Of a DNA stretch of 64,000 bases, positions 54,078 through 62,944 are shown piece after piece (positions within the stretch are counted from its first letter, which is position 1; the number at the start of each line of letters is the position of its first letter). This DNA comes from Palsa-360 sp963710315 (GTDB taxonomy: Bacteria > Acidobacteriota > Terriglobia > Acidiferrales > UBA7541): positions 310,001-374,000 of the forward strand of contig CAVPZW010000008.1 of the NCBI GenBank assembly GCA_963710315.1. The letters run 5' to 3'. The position numbers and the translations under genes were made by a program. The notes under the pieces are model-generated. The model was given only the letters and a program-made list of their open reading frames with translations. It ran no database searches and was not told where the DNA came from.

Positions 54078-55751
54078 TCAAGCGCGGTCTGCTGATTTTG
54101 CCGCTTCGCGGCCGGCGATGCGGCCGAAAGTCAAAGACCTCGCAAGGCCGTGCTGGTTGAATCCGCCCGCTGTTTCCCCCGCGCAGTAGAGACCTGGAAC
54201 AACATTTCCCCAAAGATCGATCACCTGCGCTTTTCCGTTGATGCGCAAACCGGAAAGGCAATCGTGAATGCCGGGCGTGGACCACGCGGCGTAGAATGGC
54301 GGCGTCTGAATTTTGTGCATCGGCACGGGCTTGCCGAAATCTTCATCCTTGCCGCGATCGACGAAAGAATTGTAACGGGCAACCGTTTCTTCTAGCGCCG
54401 CGCCGGGCATGGGCGTTTTCTGATACTTGCTGACAATTTTTGCGGCGAGTTCGCGCAAGGTGCCGGCGCTAAAAAACCAGCCGTCGGGATCGACGAAGGG
54501 CGGCGCCAGGGTCCAGTTTTCGCGCTTGGCTGCGTCAGCATCGAAGATGGCCCAGATGGGCCCGCCTCCCTCGCCTTTGGTGGCGCTTTGTTCCAGGCAC
54601 GGATTCCACCAGTCGAAGCCGGTTGCAAACTCATTCACAAATCGCCGGCCGAACTGGTTTACCTGGATGAGGTTTTGAAAGTCCGCCACTTGTAGGCCGA
54701 TACCGCGCGCGATGCCCTTCACGGGGCTGTCCTTTATATTTTCGTTTCGTCTTCCTCCGCCCTGCGGGTAGCCGAACTGATTGCCGATCACATAAGGTTT
54801 TTCGAAAATGTGAGAACGCGCGCTGGTCTCCACGGTTTGGCTGCCCACTCCCCAGAGCGATGCGCCAATCTGCATGGCGGCAATTTCCCCGTCGCCCGAT
54901 TGCCGCGAATAGGGTTCTCCAACCACCTGATATTCTTCGGTGAGGCGCGGATCGAACATTCTGCGGAAGTTTACATTGCTGGTGTGCCCGCCGGTGCTTA
55001 CCACCACGCCGCGCCTTGCCTGAATGTTCAGCGTCTTGCCTTCGTGCGTCGCCGTAATTCCCAAAACTTTTCCGGAGAATTGTTCTTCGCGGATAAGTCC
55101 GGTCATGCTGTGCCGCAATAAAATTTGCACGCCGAGCTTTCTGGCGCTGGCTTCCAGAGGGCGCATGAGGGCAGTGCCATTGCCGCCCGTCGGTGAATAT
55201 TTGCTGACCTCTCCCGCCCAGATCACGGTCTGCGCGCGCATTACATTCTGCGGCCCGCCATCCGCGCCAATGGGATGCTTATCGGGAAATGTCACGCCAT
55301 GAGCCAGCAGAAAATCGAACGTGGCCACGCTCTCGTCGCAGAAGGCGCGAATAATTTCCCGGTCGCTGAAGCGATAGTCGTGCCAGTTCACCAGATCTTC
55401 GAACATGCGGTCCGGCGTGTCTTCAATGCCGTATTTTTTCTGCAGGCTGGTGCCGCCGCCCAGCGCGACGTTGCCGCCGCTCTCGATGGCGTGGCCGCCA
55501 ATGTCGTAGTTCTGCTCGATCACAATGACCTTGGCGCCTGCCTCGGCAGCGGCGATGGACGCGGGAAGCCCGGCGGCTCCCGAGCCGATCACCACAACGT
55601 CGGCTGCGAGGTCCCAGTGCCTGTCGGTCTTTGCCGCATTGGCATCTTTCGCGCCGATGCCGCCCAGAGCGGCTACGCCAAGGCCCGCGGCCGCCTTCTG
55701 AATAAATCCTCTGCGCGGCAAGGCCGCATTCTTGGGATCGCTCTCGCTCAT
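54078..55751 (-). CDS. Tat-exported FAD-dependent dehydrogenase (fumarate reductase/3-ketosteroid dehydrogenase family)
   Basis: 557 residues from the ATG at 55751 (MSESDPKNAALPRRGFIQKAAAGLG), which carries a twin-arginine-type signal and is preferred to an ATG at 55778. FAD motif DVVVIGSGAAGLPASIAAAEAG (about 42-63), the EQNYDIGGHA loop and the C-terminal GLYCAGETAGGFNQHGLARSLTFGRIAG confirm a flavoprotein of the fumarate reductase/succinate dehydrogenase/KstD superfamily. The active site could reduce or desaturate an organic acid or ring. It is followed on the same strand by the alpha-hydroxy acid dehydrogenase gene separated by a repeat. Confidence 0.87.
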   Translation of the reverse strand: MSESDPKNAALPRRGFIQKAAAGLGVAALGGIGAKDANAAKTDRHWDLAADVVVIGSGAAGLPASIAAAEAGAKVIVIEQNYDIGGHAIESGGNVALGGGTSLQKKYGIEDTPDRMFEDLVNWHDYRFSDREIIRAFCDESVATFDFLLAHGVTFPDKHPIGADGGPQNVMRAQTVIWAGEVSKYSPTGGNGTALMRPLEASARKLGVQILLRHSMTGLIREEQFSGKVLGITATHEGKTLNIQARRGVVVSTGGHTSNVNFRRMFDPRLTEEYQVVGEPYSRQSGDGEIAAMQIGASLWGVGSQTVETSARSHIFEKPYVIGNQFGYPQGGGRRNENIKDSPVKGIARGIGLQVADFQNLIQVNQFGRRFVNEFATGFDWWNPCLEQSATKGEGGGPIWAIFDADAAKRENWTLAPPFVDPDGWFFSAGTLRELAAKIVSKYQKTPMPGAALEETVARYNSFVDRGKDEDFGKPVPMHKIQTPPFYAAWSTPGIHDCLSGLRINGKAQVIDLWGNVVPGLYCAGETAGGFNQHGLARSLTFGRIAGREAAKSADRA

Positions 55752-55829
55752 GCTCTTGCGCTCCTTGGCATAATCCATTTGAAAATTCGACGCGGCTCAT
55801 CAGGAATACCGGCCGCGATTTGTCGGGTC

Positions 55830-55907
55830 GAGTAGCACAGCCACTCCTGGCTGTGCGCCTTCATTGAATTCAGCAAAACCGCACAGCCGGGAGTGGCTGT
55901 GCTACTC
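55830..55907. repeat. Inverted repeat, GTAGCACAGCC type
   Basis: Arms at 55830-55857 and about 55880-55907 pair with one or two mismatches. The core is GAGTAGCACAGCCACTC. The right arm overlaps the stop codon of the FMN enzyme gene by two bases. A similar but distinct GTAGCACAGGC repeat is at 60535-60606. Confidence 0.8.
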
Positions 55908-57174
55908 AGCTGCGCGCGATGAGCGAGTCGCGCCGAATCTGCGCGATGGAGGCGGCGCCCGTTTGCGCCATGATGGCCTGCAATTCGCGGCGCAAAATTG
56001 CCACCACGGTTTCGACGCCCTCCTGCCCAAACGCGGAGAGACCCCAAATGTGCGGACGCCCAACGCCGACGGCGGTTGCGCCCAACGCTAGCGCCTTATA
56101 GATATCCGCGCCGCCGCGGAATCCGCTGTCGATGAGCACGGGAATTTTTCCGGCTGCGCCGGACAAAACTTCCGGCAGGCATTCGATTGTGCCGCGCCCG
56201 CTGGCGTCTTCATGCCCGCCATGATTGGAGACGATGATGCCATCGACTCCGTGCTTCACGGCCAGCGCAGCATCTTCGCCGGCCACGATGCCCTTGAGGA
56301 CGAGCTTCATTTTTGTCATATCGCGGACGCGTTTCACATCGTCCCAATTGAGCTTCACGCTGGTCTCTCCCTGCAACGCTCCGATCGCGCCCAGCACATC
56401 CATTGGCGTGGACGGAGTGATCCGGGAGATTGTGGGAAGGTTGGAGTGGCAGCCCACGCAGCGATCGTCGGCTTCGCGCTCCAGATTGCGGACGCCGACG
56501 CGTTGCAGCGACTTCGCGCCGATGGTGTTGGCCCCGCCATCGTCGATGGTCCAGACCAGTACGGGGCATCCGGTCGATTCAAAGCGGCGCAAGGCTTTCT
56601 CGTCCATGCTGCTTCCAAGTCCCGCAAGCCACAGCGGCTCGCCGCGCGCCGCGACCACATTTTCAATTCCGGTCGGATCGATCAGCACCACCGCCGACCC
56701 CGACAAAATTTGCAACGTGTTCGTCGATTTGGCCGCCCGGGCGACAACCGCGGCTCCATCGGGATAGTAGGCGTTCATTCTGCCGACAGGAGAAAAGAAA
56801 ATTGGCGATTCCCAGGTCCTGCCGAAAAGTTTTACGGATTGATCGACCTTGGTGATGCCGGTAAGGCGGCGCAGGCGAACTTCGTACTTGTCGAATCCAT
56901 CGCGATTGGCGCGCAGGGTTTCGTTGTTGAAGGAACCGTCCGTGATGAACGTGTAATGAGCGGGCGTGAGTTTAATGCGCGCGACGGCGTCAAAATCGAA
57001 AATATTCAGTGCTTCCTTCACGGACTTGATGACCACTTCATTCTGTTCCGGCAGAGGCGCCGCGAGAACTTCATCGACCCAGCGCGAGGAAAACCCCGCG
57101 TATGCCAGGACGGGGCTGGCCGCGAGAAAACTCAAAAATGCGCGGCGATCGGAAACGCGTTTGGAAAGAGTCAC
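55906..57174 (-). CDS. Tat-exported FMN-dependent alpha-hydroxy acid dehydrogenase with a CXXCH motif
   Basis: 422 residues. A twin-arginine signal (DRRAFLSFLAASPVLAY, about 9-25) leads a TIM-barrel FMN domain: DPTGIENVV, VWTIDDGG (Asp), VLKGIVAGEDA (Lys294), SNHGGHEDASG (His318). In most family members the next Arg of SNHGGRQ binds the substrate carboxylate; here it is His. A CVGCH motif at residues 239-243 lies within a segment after NLEREADD, and could bind haem c once the enzyme is in the periplasm. FMN enzymes of this family oxidise L-lactate or glycolate-type acids. Confidence 0.85.
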   Translation of the reverse strand: MTLSKRVSDRRAFLSFLAASPVLAYAGFSSRWVDEVLAAPLPEQNEVVIKSVKEALNIFDFDAVARIKLTPAHYTFITDGSFNNETLRANRDGFDKYEVRLRRLTGITKVDQSVKLFGRTWESPIFFSPVGRMNAYYPDGAAVVARAAKSTNTLQILSGSAVVLIDPTGIENVVAARGEPLWLAGLGSSMDEKALRRFESTGCPVLVWTIDDGGANTIGAKSLQRVGVRNLEREADDRCVGCHSNLPTISRITPSTPMDVLGAIGALQGETSVKLNWDDVKRVRDMTKMKLVLKGIVAGEDAALAVKHGVDGIIVSNHGGHEDASGRGTIECLPEVLSGAAGKIPVLIDSGFRGGADIYKALALGATAVGVGRPHIWGLSAFGQEGVETVVAILRRELQAIMAQTGAASIAQIRRDSLIARS

Positions 57175-57309
57175 GGCTCAACGATCCTTTCTGACAAATA
57201 CATATGTGGGAAATTTGAAACCGCGAGGGTAGCGCAGCCGGATTCGCCAGGCAAGCAGAGAAAAGCTTTCCGTGCGTGCAAATTTCAAGTGGCGCGGCGG
57301 CCCCAGACC

Positions 57310-58560
57310 TCATTCCGGCTCGTGAGAAGGTTCCGGAACCACGGGGCGAGGGGCGCGTTCGCCTCCCGGCAAAGCCTCGGCGTGGTGGCGTCCGCCATTC
57401 TCTGCGTGGCGCGGCACGTCGTTGACGGCATGAGGCTGCGGAACGCGAGGCGCAGGGATTTCGGTGCGCTCATCGAGCCGCCCGAAAATCATCTTGCCCG
57501 CGGTGGTTTGATGGACAGACGTCACCGTGATATCGATGGTTTTGTTAATCATGCGGCGCGCGCCGTCCACCACTACCATTGTTCCGTCATCGAGGTAAGC
57601 GACTCCCTGATTGTATTCCTTGCCCTCGCGCAGGATGAACACGCGCATGGTTTCTCCAGGCAGGACGACCGGCTTCAGCGCGTTGGCCAGCTGATTGACG
57701 TTCAGAATTTCGATGCCCTGCAGCGAGGCCACTTTGTTCAGGTTGTAATCGTTGGTAAGAATTTTTCCGTCGTAGCGCTTGGCCAACTCGATGAGTTTCA
57801 GGTCCACGTCGGCAATGTTGGGAAAATCGTCGTCCGCAATTTCAATTTCCAGGTGCGGCATTTTTTGGATACGCTGCAGCACTTCCAGTCCGCGGCGGCC
57901 GCGCTGGCGTTTCATGGAGTCCGCGGAATCGGCCACGAATTGCAGTTCGCGCAACACGAATTGGGGGATCAGCATGACGCCGTCCAGGAAATGGGCCTCG
58001 CAAATGTCCGCGATGCGGCCGTCGATGATGACGCTGGTGTCCAGCACCTTGGGCATTCGCCGCGTACTTCGCTCGCTGCCGAAGAGGCCTCCGAGGGCCG
58101 AGAGGTTCAGCATGTCTCCCTTGTTGGCCCCAACCACCAGGCCAATGTAGGTCATCACCAGGAGAAGTCCGACGTCCATGAAGGACCGCGAGCCTTCCGG
58201 GATCGACGTGCGCGCCAGGACCAGACCCATCAGATAAGCGCCGAGGATTCCCAGTATGGAACCGACGGCGGCTCCAATCAGGCGGCGCATGCTGGCGCGC
58301 TGCAGGCGAATCTCAAACAAAAATACCGAAATGGAAAACGCAAGGCCCATGCCGGCGGCCACCAGATTGGACAAACCGAATGGATGAAAATGATATCCGG
58401 CCGCAACGCATGCGACTGCAAATATCATTCGCACCATCATGTGATCCCACCAGTTTCCAAACTCAGGCTGCGACTGGCTGGGCGTTGCCGCCCGAAGAGG
58501 AAACGGCATTGCTGGCGGCGGAGGGACAGAAGTTCCTTGCCGGGTAAAAGGACGGTCCAT
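57310..58560 (-). CDS. PIN/TRAM domain membrane protein, YacL-like
   Basis: 416 residues. Four or so membrane segments (about 43-160) are followed by a PIN domain that opens with KVLDTSVIIDGRIADI (about 171-186) and contains acidic metal-binding residues (LANDYNLNKV near 265-275 as LTNDYNL). A TRAM-type RNA-binding domain follows (about 305-365: GEGKEYNQGVAYLDDGTMVVV in part). The C-terminal tail is Pro/Glu/His-rich and unstructured. PIN domains cut RNA; YacL-type proteins are thought to act at the membrane, but their target RNA is not known. Confidence 0.87.
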   Translation of the reverse strand: MDRPFTRQGTSVPPPPAMPFPLRAATPSQSQPEFGNWWDHMMVRMIFAVACVAAGYHFHPFGLSNLVAAGMGLAFSISVFLFEIRLQRASMRRLIGAAVGSILGILGAYLMGLVLARTSIPEGSRSFMDVGLLLVMTYIGLVVGANKGDMLNLSALGGLFGSERSTRRMPKVLDTSVIIDGRIADICEAHFLDGVMLIPQFVLRELQFVADSADSMKRQRGRRGLEVLQRIQKMPHLEIEIADDDFPNIADVDLKLIELAKRYDGKILTNDYNLNKVASLQGIEILNVNQLANALKPVVLPGETMRVFILREGKEYNQGVAYLDDGTMVVVDGARRMINKTIDITVTSVHQTTAGKMIFGRLDERTEIPAPRVPQPHAVNDVPRHAENGGRHHAEALPGGERAPRPVVPEPSHEPE

Positions 58561-58993
58561 GAAGCCTCATTTCCTATGAGGAGGCAAAAAATAAATCGGC
58601 TACACCCACTCACTATGAATCGGTATTGAATAAATTGGGGCTGACCTGGGACGATAGGTATAAAAGCAGCCCTTTATACTCCCCACTTATCCCATTTCGT
58701 GAGAAATAGTCAAGTTTTATAAAGTTTGCATAAAGTTGAGTGGCACGACAATTCGGTCAAGGCAGGCATTTAATAGGAAAGCCACTCCCGGCTGTCCGCT
58801 TTTGAGCCAAGGGAACCAGGCGGAGCAGCCTGCCGCATGAGGTATCGGTCGAGCCACGAAAATTGTCCGGCCTGCAAGATTGCACCCATCCGCGCCAGGC
58901 TTTCAGGCCGGTTGCAACGCAAGAACTTGAATTGGAACTGGTCGCCCGCGCTGGCACGGGCTGTGCTGTAATTCCTCGTCAACCTTTTACGCC
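58561..58993. other. Intergenic stretch with no clear gene
   Basis: 433 bases between divergent genes. A half-copy of a repeat (GGAAAGCCACTCCCGGCTGT at 58778-58797) resembles the arms at 55830-55907. The promoter for the membrane protein gene at 58994 is presumably here. Confidence 0.45.
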
Positions 58994-60523
58994 ATGTCCA
59001 CGACGCCACTTGTGCCCGAAACATTGCCGCCGGCGGATTCCTTCGCGGGGCGCGGCCGCATCGCCCTGGTACTTTCTTGCCTGCTATTCCTGAATTTCTT
59101 CTATTTTCTTTTTTCCAGCGGGCGTGTCCGCACCATCGATGAAGTCTCAGCCGCGTTTCAGGTGGAAAGCCTCGCCAAGCGCGGCAGCGCGGCCATCCCT
59201 CAGGCCATTGAAGCGAAAATGTTTTACGGCACGTTTGACCGTTTCGGCCGTGCCCAGTCACCCTATCCTCCGGGGCAGGCGCTGGCCATGCTGCCGTGGT
59301 ACGCCGCGGGCCGGTTTGTAGGCAGTCATCTGCCAGGTGTGCCGCCTAATCTGAGGGACTTTGTTAGCGATTTCTTTTTGACGGGCGAGAGCGCTTTCTT
59401 CTCCGCGCTGGCCGCCGCGCTCGCGCTGCTCATTTTTCTCCGGCTGGGAATCGCGCCGAAAATCTCCATGATGGCTGCGGGAATTCTGGCGCTGGCCACT
59501 CCCCTCGCCGCCTATTCCGGCTGGCTGCTCTCCGAGCCCTTGGCGGCCGCTCTCTTGCTGGGCGCTGCGGCCGTGCTGTTTGGCTCGCCGCAAGGGATGC
59601 CCATTCATATTTGTCGCGCCCTTGGCGCGGGAGCGTTGCTGGGCGCGGCCATTTGGGTGAGGCCCACGCATGTCATCGCCGTGCCCATATTTCTCATTGC
59701 GCTGCTGGTGCGCGAACGCCAAAGGGGATGGAGCCCTGCAATCGCGCTGGCTGTCGCGGCTGGCGCGGGCGTGGCTCTTCTGCTGTGGAGGAACGCCTAT
59801 CTCCATGGCAGTCTCTTTGAGTTTGGCTACCCCTCTGCCGCTGAGGGCGGCAAGGCGCTGAACACGTTTGAGACGCCGCTGGCCACGGGCCTTCTCGGTT
59901 TTCTGGTTTCTCCCGGCAAATCCATTTTCCTTTTTTCGCCGCCAATTCTGCTGGCGCTGGCCGGCCTGCCGCGCCTATGGAGGCGTGACCGCGGACTGGC
60001 ATTCGTGGCCGCCGCCGCGCCCGTCGCCTACCTGCTGTTTTTCGCCACCTATACGCAGTGGGAGGGCGGCTATTGCTACGGCCCGCGTTACCTCGTGCCC
60101 GCGCTGGCCTTGCTCGGCCTGGGAGTTTGCCCGGCGCTTGCCTCGATTCGCTCGGGGATTGATTCGAATTCGCGCGCATTGAGCCTTCTGGCGCTTGCCG
60201 TGTTCGTCGCGGGATTTTTCGTGCAGGCCATCGGGACGACAACGAGTTTTCTCGAAGCCGACGTGGCCGGCGGCTACTACGATGCGCAGTACAACTACCG
60301 CATGAGCTTTTCGCCCATCGCTATGCACATTCATCTGCTCGCGCACTACGCCGCGTCGGGCGCCGCGCCCATCGGCCAAGGTTTCGACAAGTGGTGGGTG
60401 TTTCTTTCCAAGGCGGGGATATCTACGGGCGCTCTGTGGATTCTCGCGAGCGCGTTAATTGTGGGGACACTAATTTCGGCCTGGTGGCTGCGGCATCAAT
60501 ACAGGAACGCCACTGTTGGTTAG
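58994..60523 (+). CDS. Polytopic membrane protein, GT-C/PMT-like
   Basis: 509 residues with about 11-12 hydrophobic segments. An early RTIDEVSAAFQVESLAKRG loop (about 46-64) contains the Asp-Glu that in GT-C glycosyltransferases lies in the first periplasmic loop. The N-terminus is followed by YPPGQALAMLPWYAAGR, a motif common in the dolichyl/polyprenyl-phosphate sugar transferase superfamily. It may transfer a sugar from a lipid carrier to an envelope molecule. It is not next to the EPS cluster, so its partner is unknown. Confidence 0.7.
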   Translation: MSTTPLVPETLPPADSFAGRGRIALVLSCLLFLNFFYFLFSSGRVRTIDEVSAAFQVESLAKRGSAAIPQAIEAKMFYGTFDRFGRAQSPYPPGQALAMLPWYAAGRFVGSHLPGVPPNLRDFVSDFFLTGESAFFSALAAALALLIFLRLGIAPKISMMAAGILALATPLAAYSGWLLSEPLAAALLLGAAAVLFGSPQGMPIHICRALGAGALLGAAIWVRPTHVIAVPIFLIALLVRERQRGWSPAIALAVAAGAGVALLLWRNAYLHGSLFEFGYPSAAEGGKALNTFETPLATGLLGFLVSPGKSIFLFSPPILLALAGLPRLWRRDRGLAFVAAAAPVAYLLFFATYTQWEGGYCYGPRYLVPALALLGLGVCPALASIRSGIDSNSRALSLLALAVFVAGFFVQAIGTTTSFLEADVAGGYYDAQYNYRMSFSPIAMHIHLLAHYAASGAAPIGQGFDKWWVFLSKAGISTGALWILASALIVGTLISAWWLRHQYRNATVG

Positions 60524-60534
60524 GAGCGCTCTTT

Positions 60535-60606
60535 GTAGCACAGGCTTCAGCCTGTGGGTTTTTGCCTGGACGAAAGTCAAAATCCACAGGCTGAAGCCTG
60601 TGCTAC
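60535..60606. repeat. Perfect 23-base inverted repeat, GTAGCACAGGCTTCAGCC type
   Basis: Arms at 60535-60557 and 60584-60606 are exact reverse complements with a 26-base loop. It lies just after the stop at 60523 and before the convergent thrS stop at 60613, where it may end both transcripts. A partial copy of the core (GCGGGCTTCAGCCTGCGCTAC) is seen at 46265-46285. Confidence 0.85.
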
Positions 60607-60612
60607 TGAAGA

Positions 60613-62673
60613 TCAAATTGCGCGGGAATCGATTTGCTGGCGCAGGTCGGCGATAAATTCCGCCAGCGGCCGCGGGCCTAGATCTCCCTTGGTTTGCTGC
60701 CGCACAGAGACGGTGCCCGCTTCGGCTTCCTTGCCGCCGACGATCAGCATGTAGGGAATTTTCATCATTTGCGCGTCGCGAATTTTGGCCTGCAATTTTT
60801 CGTTGCGGTCGTCGAGGTGCGCGCGGAATCCGGCTTCCTTCAATGCGGCGGTAACTTTTTTGCCGTACTCCACGAATTTTTCGCTGAGCGGCAGCACTTC
60901 CGCCTGCACCGGCGCGAGCCACACGGGAAACGCTCCCGCGTAATGCTCGATCAGGATGCCGAAGAAACGTTCCACCGATCCCCACAGCGCGCGGTGCACC
61001 ATCAGCGGCTGGTGGCGGTTGCCATCTTCGCCCACGTACTCTAGGCCAAAACGTCCCGGCAAATTGAAATCGAATTGCACGGTGGTGAGCTGCCACGGCC
61101 TGCCAATCGCGTCGATCAGCTTGACGTCGATCTTCGGCCCGTAAAACGCCGCTTCGCCCTCCATGCGCTTAAAGGGAATCTTCAGCCGTGTGAGCGTGGT
61201 TTCCAGCGCGCCGGTCGAGCGCGCCCAGTCTTCCGCCGACCCCGCATAATTTTCGGGATGGTTGGCGTCCCAGTCGGAAAGCTCCACGACGTACTCAGTA
61301 AATCCAAACGTTTTCATCACCGCGAAGGCGAAATCGATGCAGGCCTCGATCTCGGACTCGATCTGTTCGGGCATACAGAAAATGTGCGCGTCGTCCTGCG
61401 TGAATCCGCGCACACGCAGCAGGCCATGCAGCACGCCGGAGCGCTCGTAGCGATACACGGTTCCCAGCTCGGCAAGGCGCACCGGCAGCTCGCGGTAGCT
61501 GCGCAGGTGCGATTTGAAAATCAGAATGTGGCCCGGGCAATTCATGGGCTTTAACTGGTAGTCGTCTTTTTCCACTTCCACCGGGCCAAACATGTTTTCG
61601 CGATAAAAATTGGCGTGGCCGCTGGTCTTCCACAATTCCAGGCGCATGATGTGCGGCGTGTAGACAAGGTCGTAGCCGCGCCGCAGCAGCTCGTCGCGCA
61701 GCCAGTCTTCCATCACCTTGCGGATCAGGCCGCCCTTCGGATGCCAGAAAATCAGCCCCGGCCCGGCCTCTTCCTGCACGGAGAAAAGATCCAGCTCCTG
61801 CCCCAGGCGGCGATGATCGCGGCGCTTGGCTTCCTCGAGGCGGTGCAGATATTCGTCCAGCTCCTGCTGCGTGTAGAAGCACGCGCCGTAGATGCGCTGC
61901 ATCTGCGGATTGCCTTCCTGGCCCTTCCAGTAGGCGCCCGCCACGCTCATCAGCTTGAAGGCGCGAATGCGCCCGGTGGAAGGAATATGCGGCCCGCGGC
62001 AGAAATCGATAAATTTTCCGGTGGTGTAAAAGGAAACCATCGGCTCGATGGCGCGCTCCTCCACCAGCTCGCACTTAAAACCCTGATCCCATTTGCGGTA
62101 CAGCTCGATGGCCTCGGACTTGGGCATCATCTTGCGCTCGTTGGGAATGTCCTGCCCGGCCATCTCGCGCATTTTCTTTTCGATGCGCTCCAGGTCTTCC
62201 GGCGTGAAAGGTTCCGCGCGCACAAAATCGTAGAAAAACCCGGTATCGATGGGCGGGCCGATGCCCAGCTTTACGTTGGGGTAGAGTTCCATCACCGCCG
62301 CGGCCAGCAAGTGCGCCGCGGAGTGCCGCAGTACCTGAATCGCTTCGGGATCTTTCGGCGTGAGAATGGAAAGCTTTACGTCCTGATCGATCGGCGCGCG
62401 CAAGTTGACCAGAAAACCTTCGCCGCTCGCGGCGGCGCTCAGCCGCGCCTCAGGCGCAGCGTCCGGAGATGCCTCGGCATTCGCGCCCGCAGCGGCGGCA
62501 GGCGCGTGGATGGGAGCGATGCGCGCCACCAGAGCTTCCTTCGCTAGGCGCGGCGAAATTTGTTGCGCGATCTGCCCCGCCGTGGTGCCCAGTGGCACTT
62601 CGCGGATTGCGCCATCCGGCATCGTAATGTGAATCATATCCATAAGTTTGTTTTCGGCTTTCAGCTTCGGCAT
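60613..62673 (-). CDS. thrS: Threonyl-tRNA synthetase
   Basis: 686 residues, slightly longer than E. coli ThrS. The N-terminal TGS domain is followed by the editing domain with HSAAHLLAAAVM (about 112-123), then RGPHIPSTG, the class II catalytic core with YRYERSGVLHGLLRVRGFTQDDAHIF (motif 2 region, about 403-428, in parts), and motif 3 in VHRALWGSVERFFGILIEH. The anticodon-binding domain ends the protein. An Ala-rich insertion (about 54-80) in the TGS region is unusual. Start tentative: an ATG at 62643 is also possible, and neither has a good ribosome site. Confidence 0.95.
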   Translation of the reverse strand: MPKLKAENKLMDMIHITMPDGAIREVPLGTTAGQIAQQISPRLAKEALVARIAPIHAPAAAAGANAEASPDAAPEARLSAAASGEGFLVNLRAPIDQDVKLSILTPKDPEAIQVLRHSAAHLLAAAVMELYPNVKLGIGPPIDTGFFYDFVRAEPFTPEDLERIEKKMREMAGQDIPNERKMMPKSEAIELYRKWDQGFKCELVEERAIEPMVSFYTTGKFIDFCRGPHIPSTGRIRAFKLMSVAGAYWKGQEGNPQMQRIYGACFYTQQELDEYLHRLEEAKRRDHRRLGQELDLFSVQEEAGPGLIFWHPKGGLIRKVMEDWLRDELLRRGYDLVYTPHIMRLELWKTSGHANFYRENMFGPVEVEKDDYQLKPMNCPGHILIFKSHLRSYRELPVRLAELGTVYRYERSGVLHGLLRVRGFTQDDAHIFCMPEQIESEIEACIDFAFAVMKTFGFTEYVVELSDWDANHPENYAGSAEDWARSTGALETTLTRLKIPFKRMEGEAAFYGPKIDVKLIDAIGRPWQLTTVQFDFNLPGRFGLEYVGEDGNRHQPLMVHRALWGSVERFFGILIEHYAGAFPVWLAPVQAEVLPLSEKFVEYGKKVTAALKEAGFRAHLDDRNEKLQAKIRDAQMMKIPYMLIVGGKEAEAGTVSVRQQTKGDLGPRPLAEFIADLRQQIDSRAI

Positions 62674-62944
62674 TCAACCGGCGAGTGCGAGTTGACGCTG
62701 CGCCCCAGCGCCCGTGGAGCCACCTACGCTAGCAGATGCTTCCGAGCACGGTCAAGGCGCTAAGTACTTAGCAAATTCGACACGGAATTCTGTCCCTGCC
62801 GGTTTCCGTTAGAAGATGAATGCTATTCTGATATTCGATAAATACTGTCCTTATCTAGCTCCAGAAACGCGGCTCAGCGGATTCGCAGCTACCCGATAGA
62901 CTTGAATTTCACTAAGATCATGGACGCACCACGGAGGTCCTCCC

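Noticed and set aside
56212..58629. A long plus-strand open frame of about 805 codons opposite the FMN enzyme and PIN/TRAM genes
   Set aside because: The minus-strand products have clear domains and motifs; the plus-strand frame is rich in His, Arg and Gln with no recognisable domain, as expected of an antisense shadow in GC-rich DNA.
61615..62547. Plus-strand open frame opposite thrS
   Set aside because: Antisense shadow of a well-conserved thrS gene.
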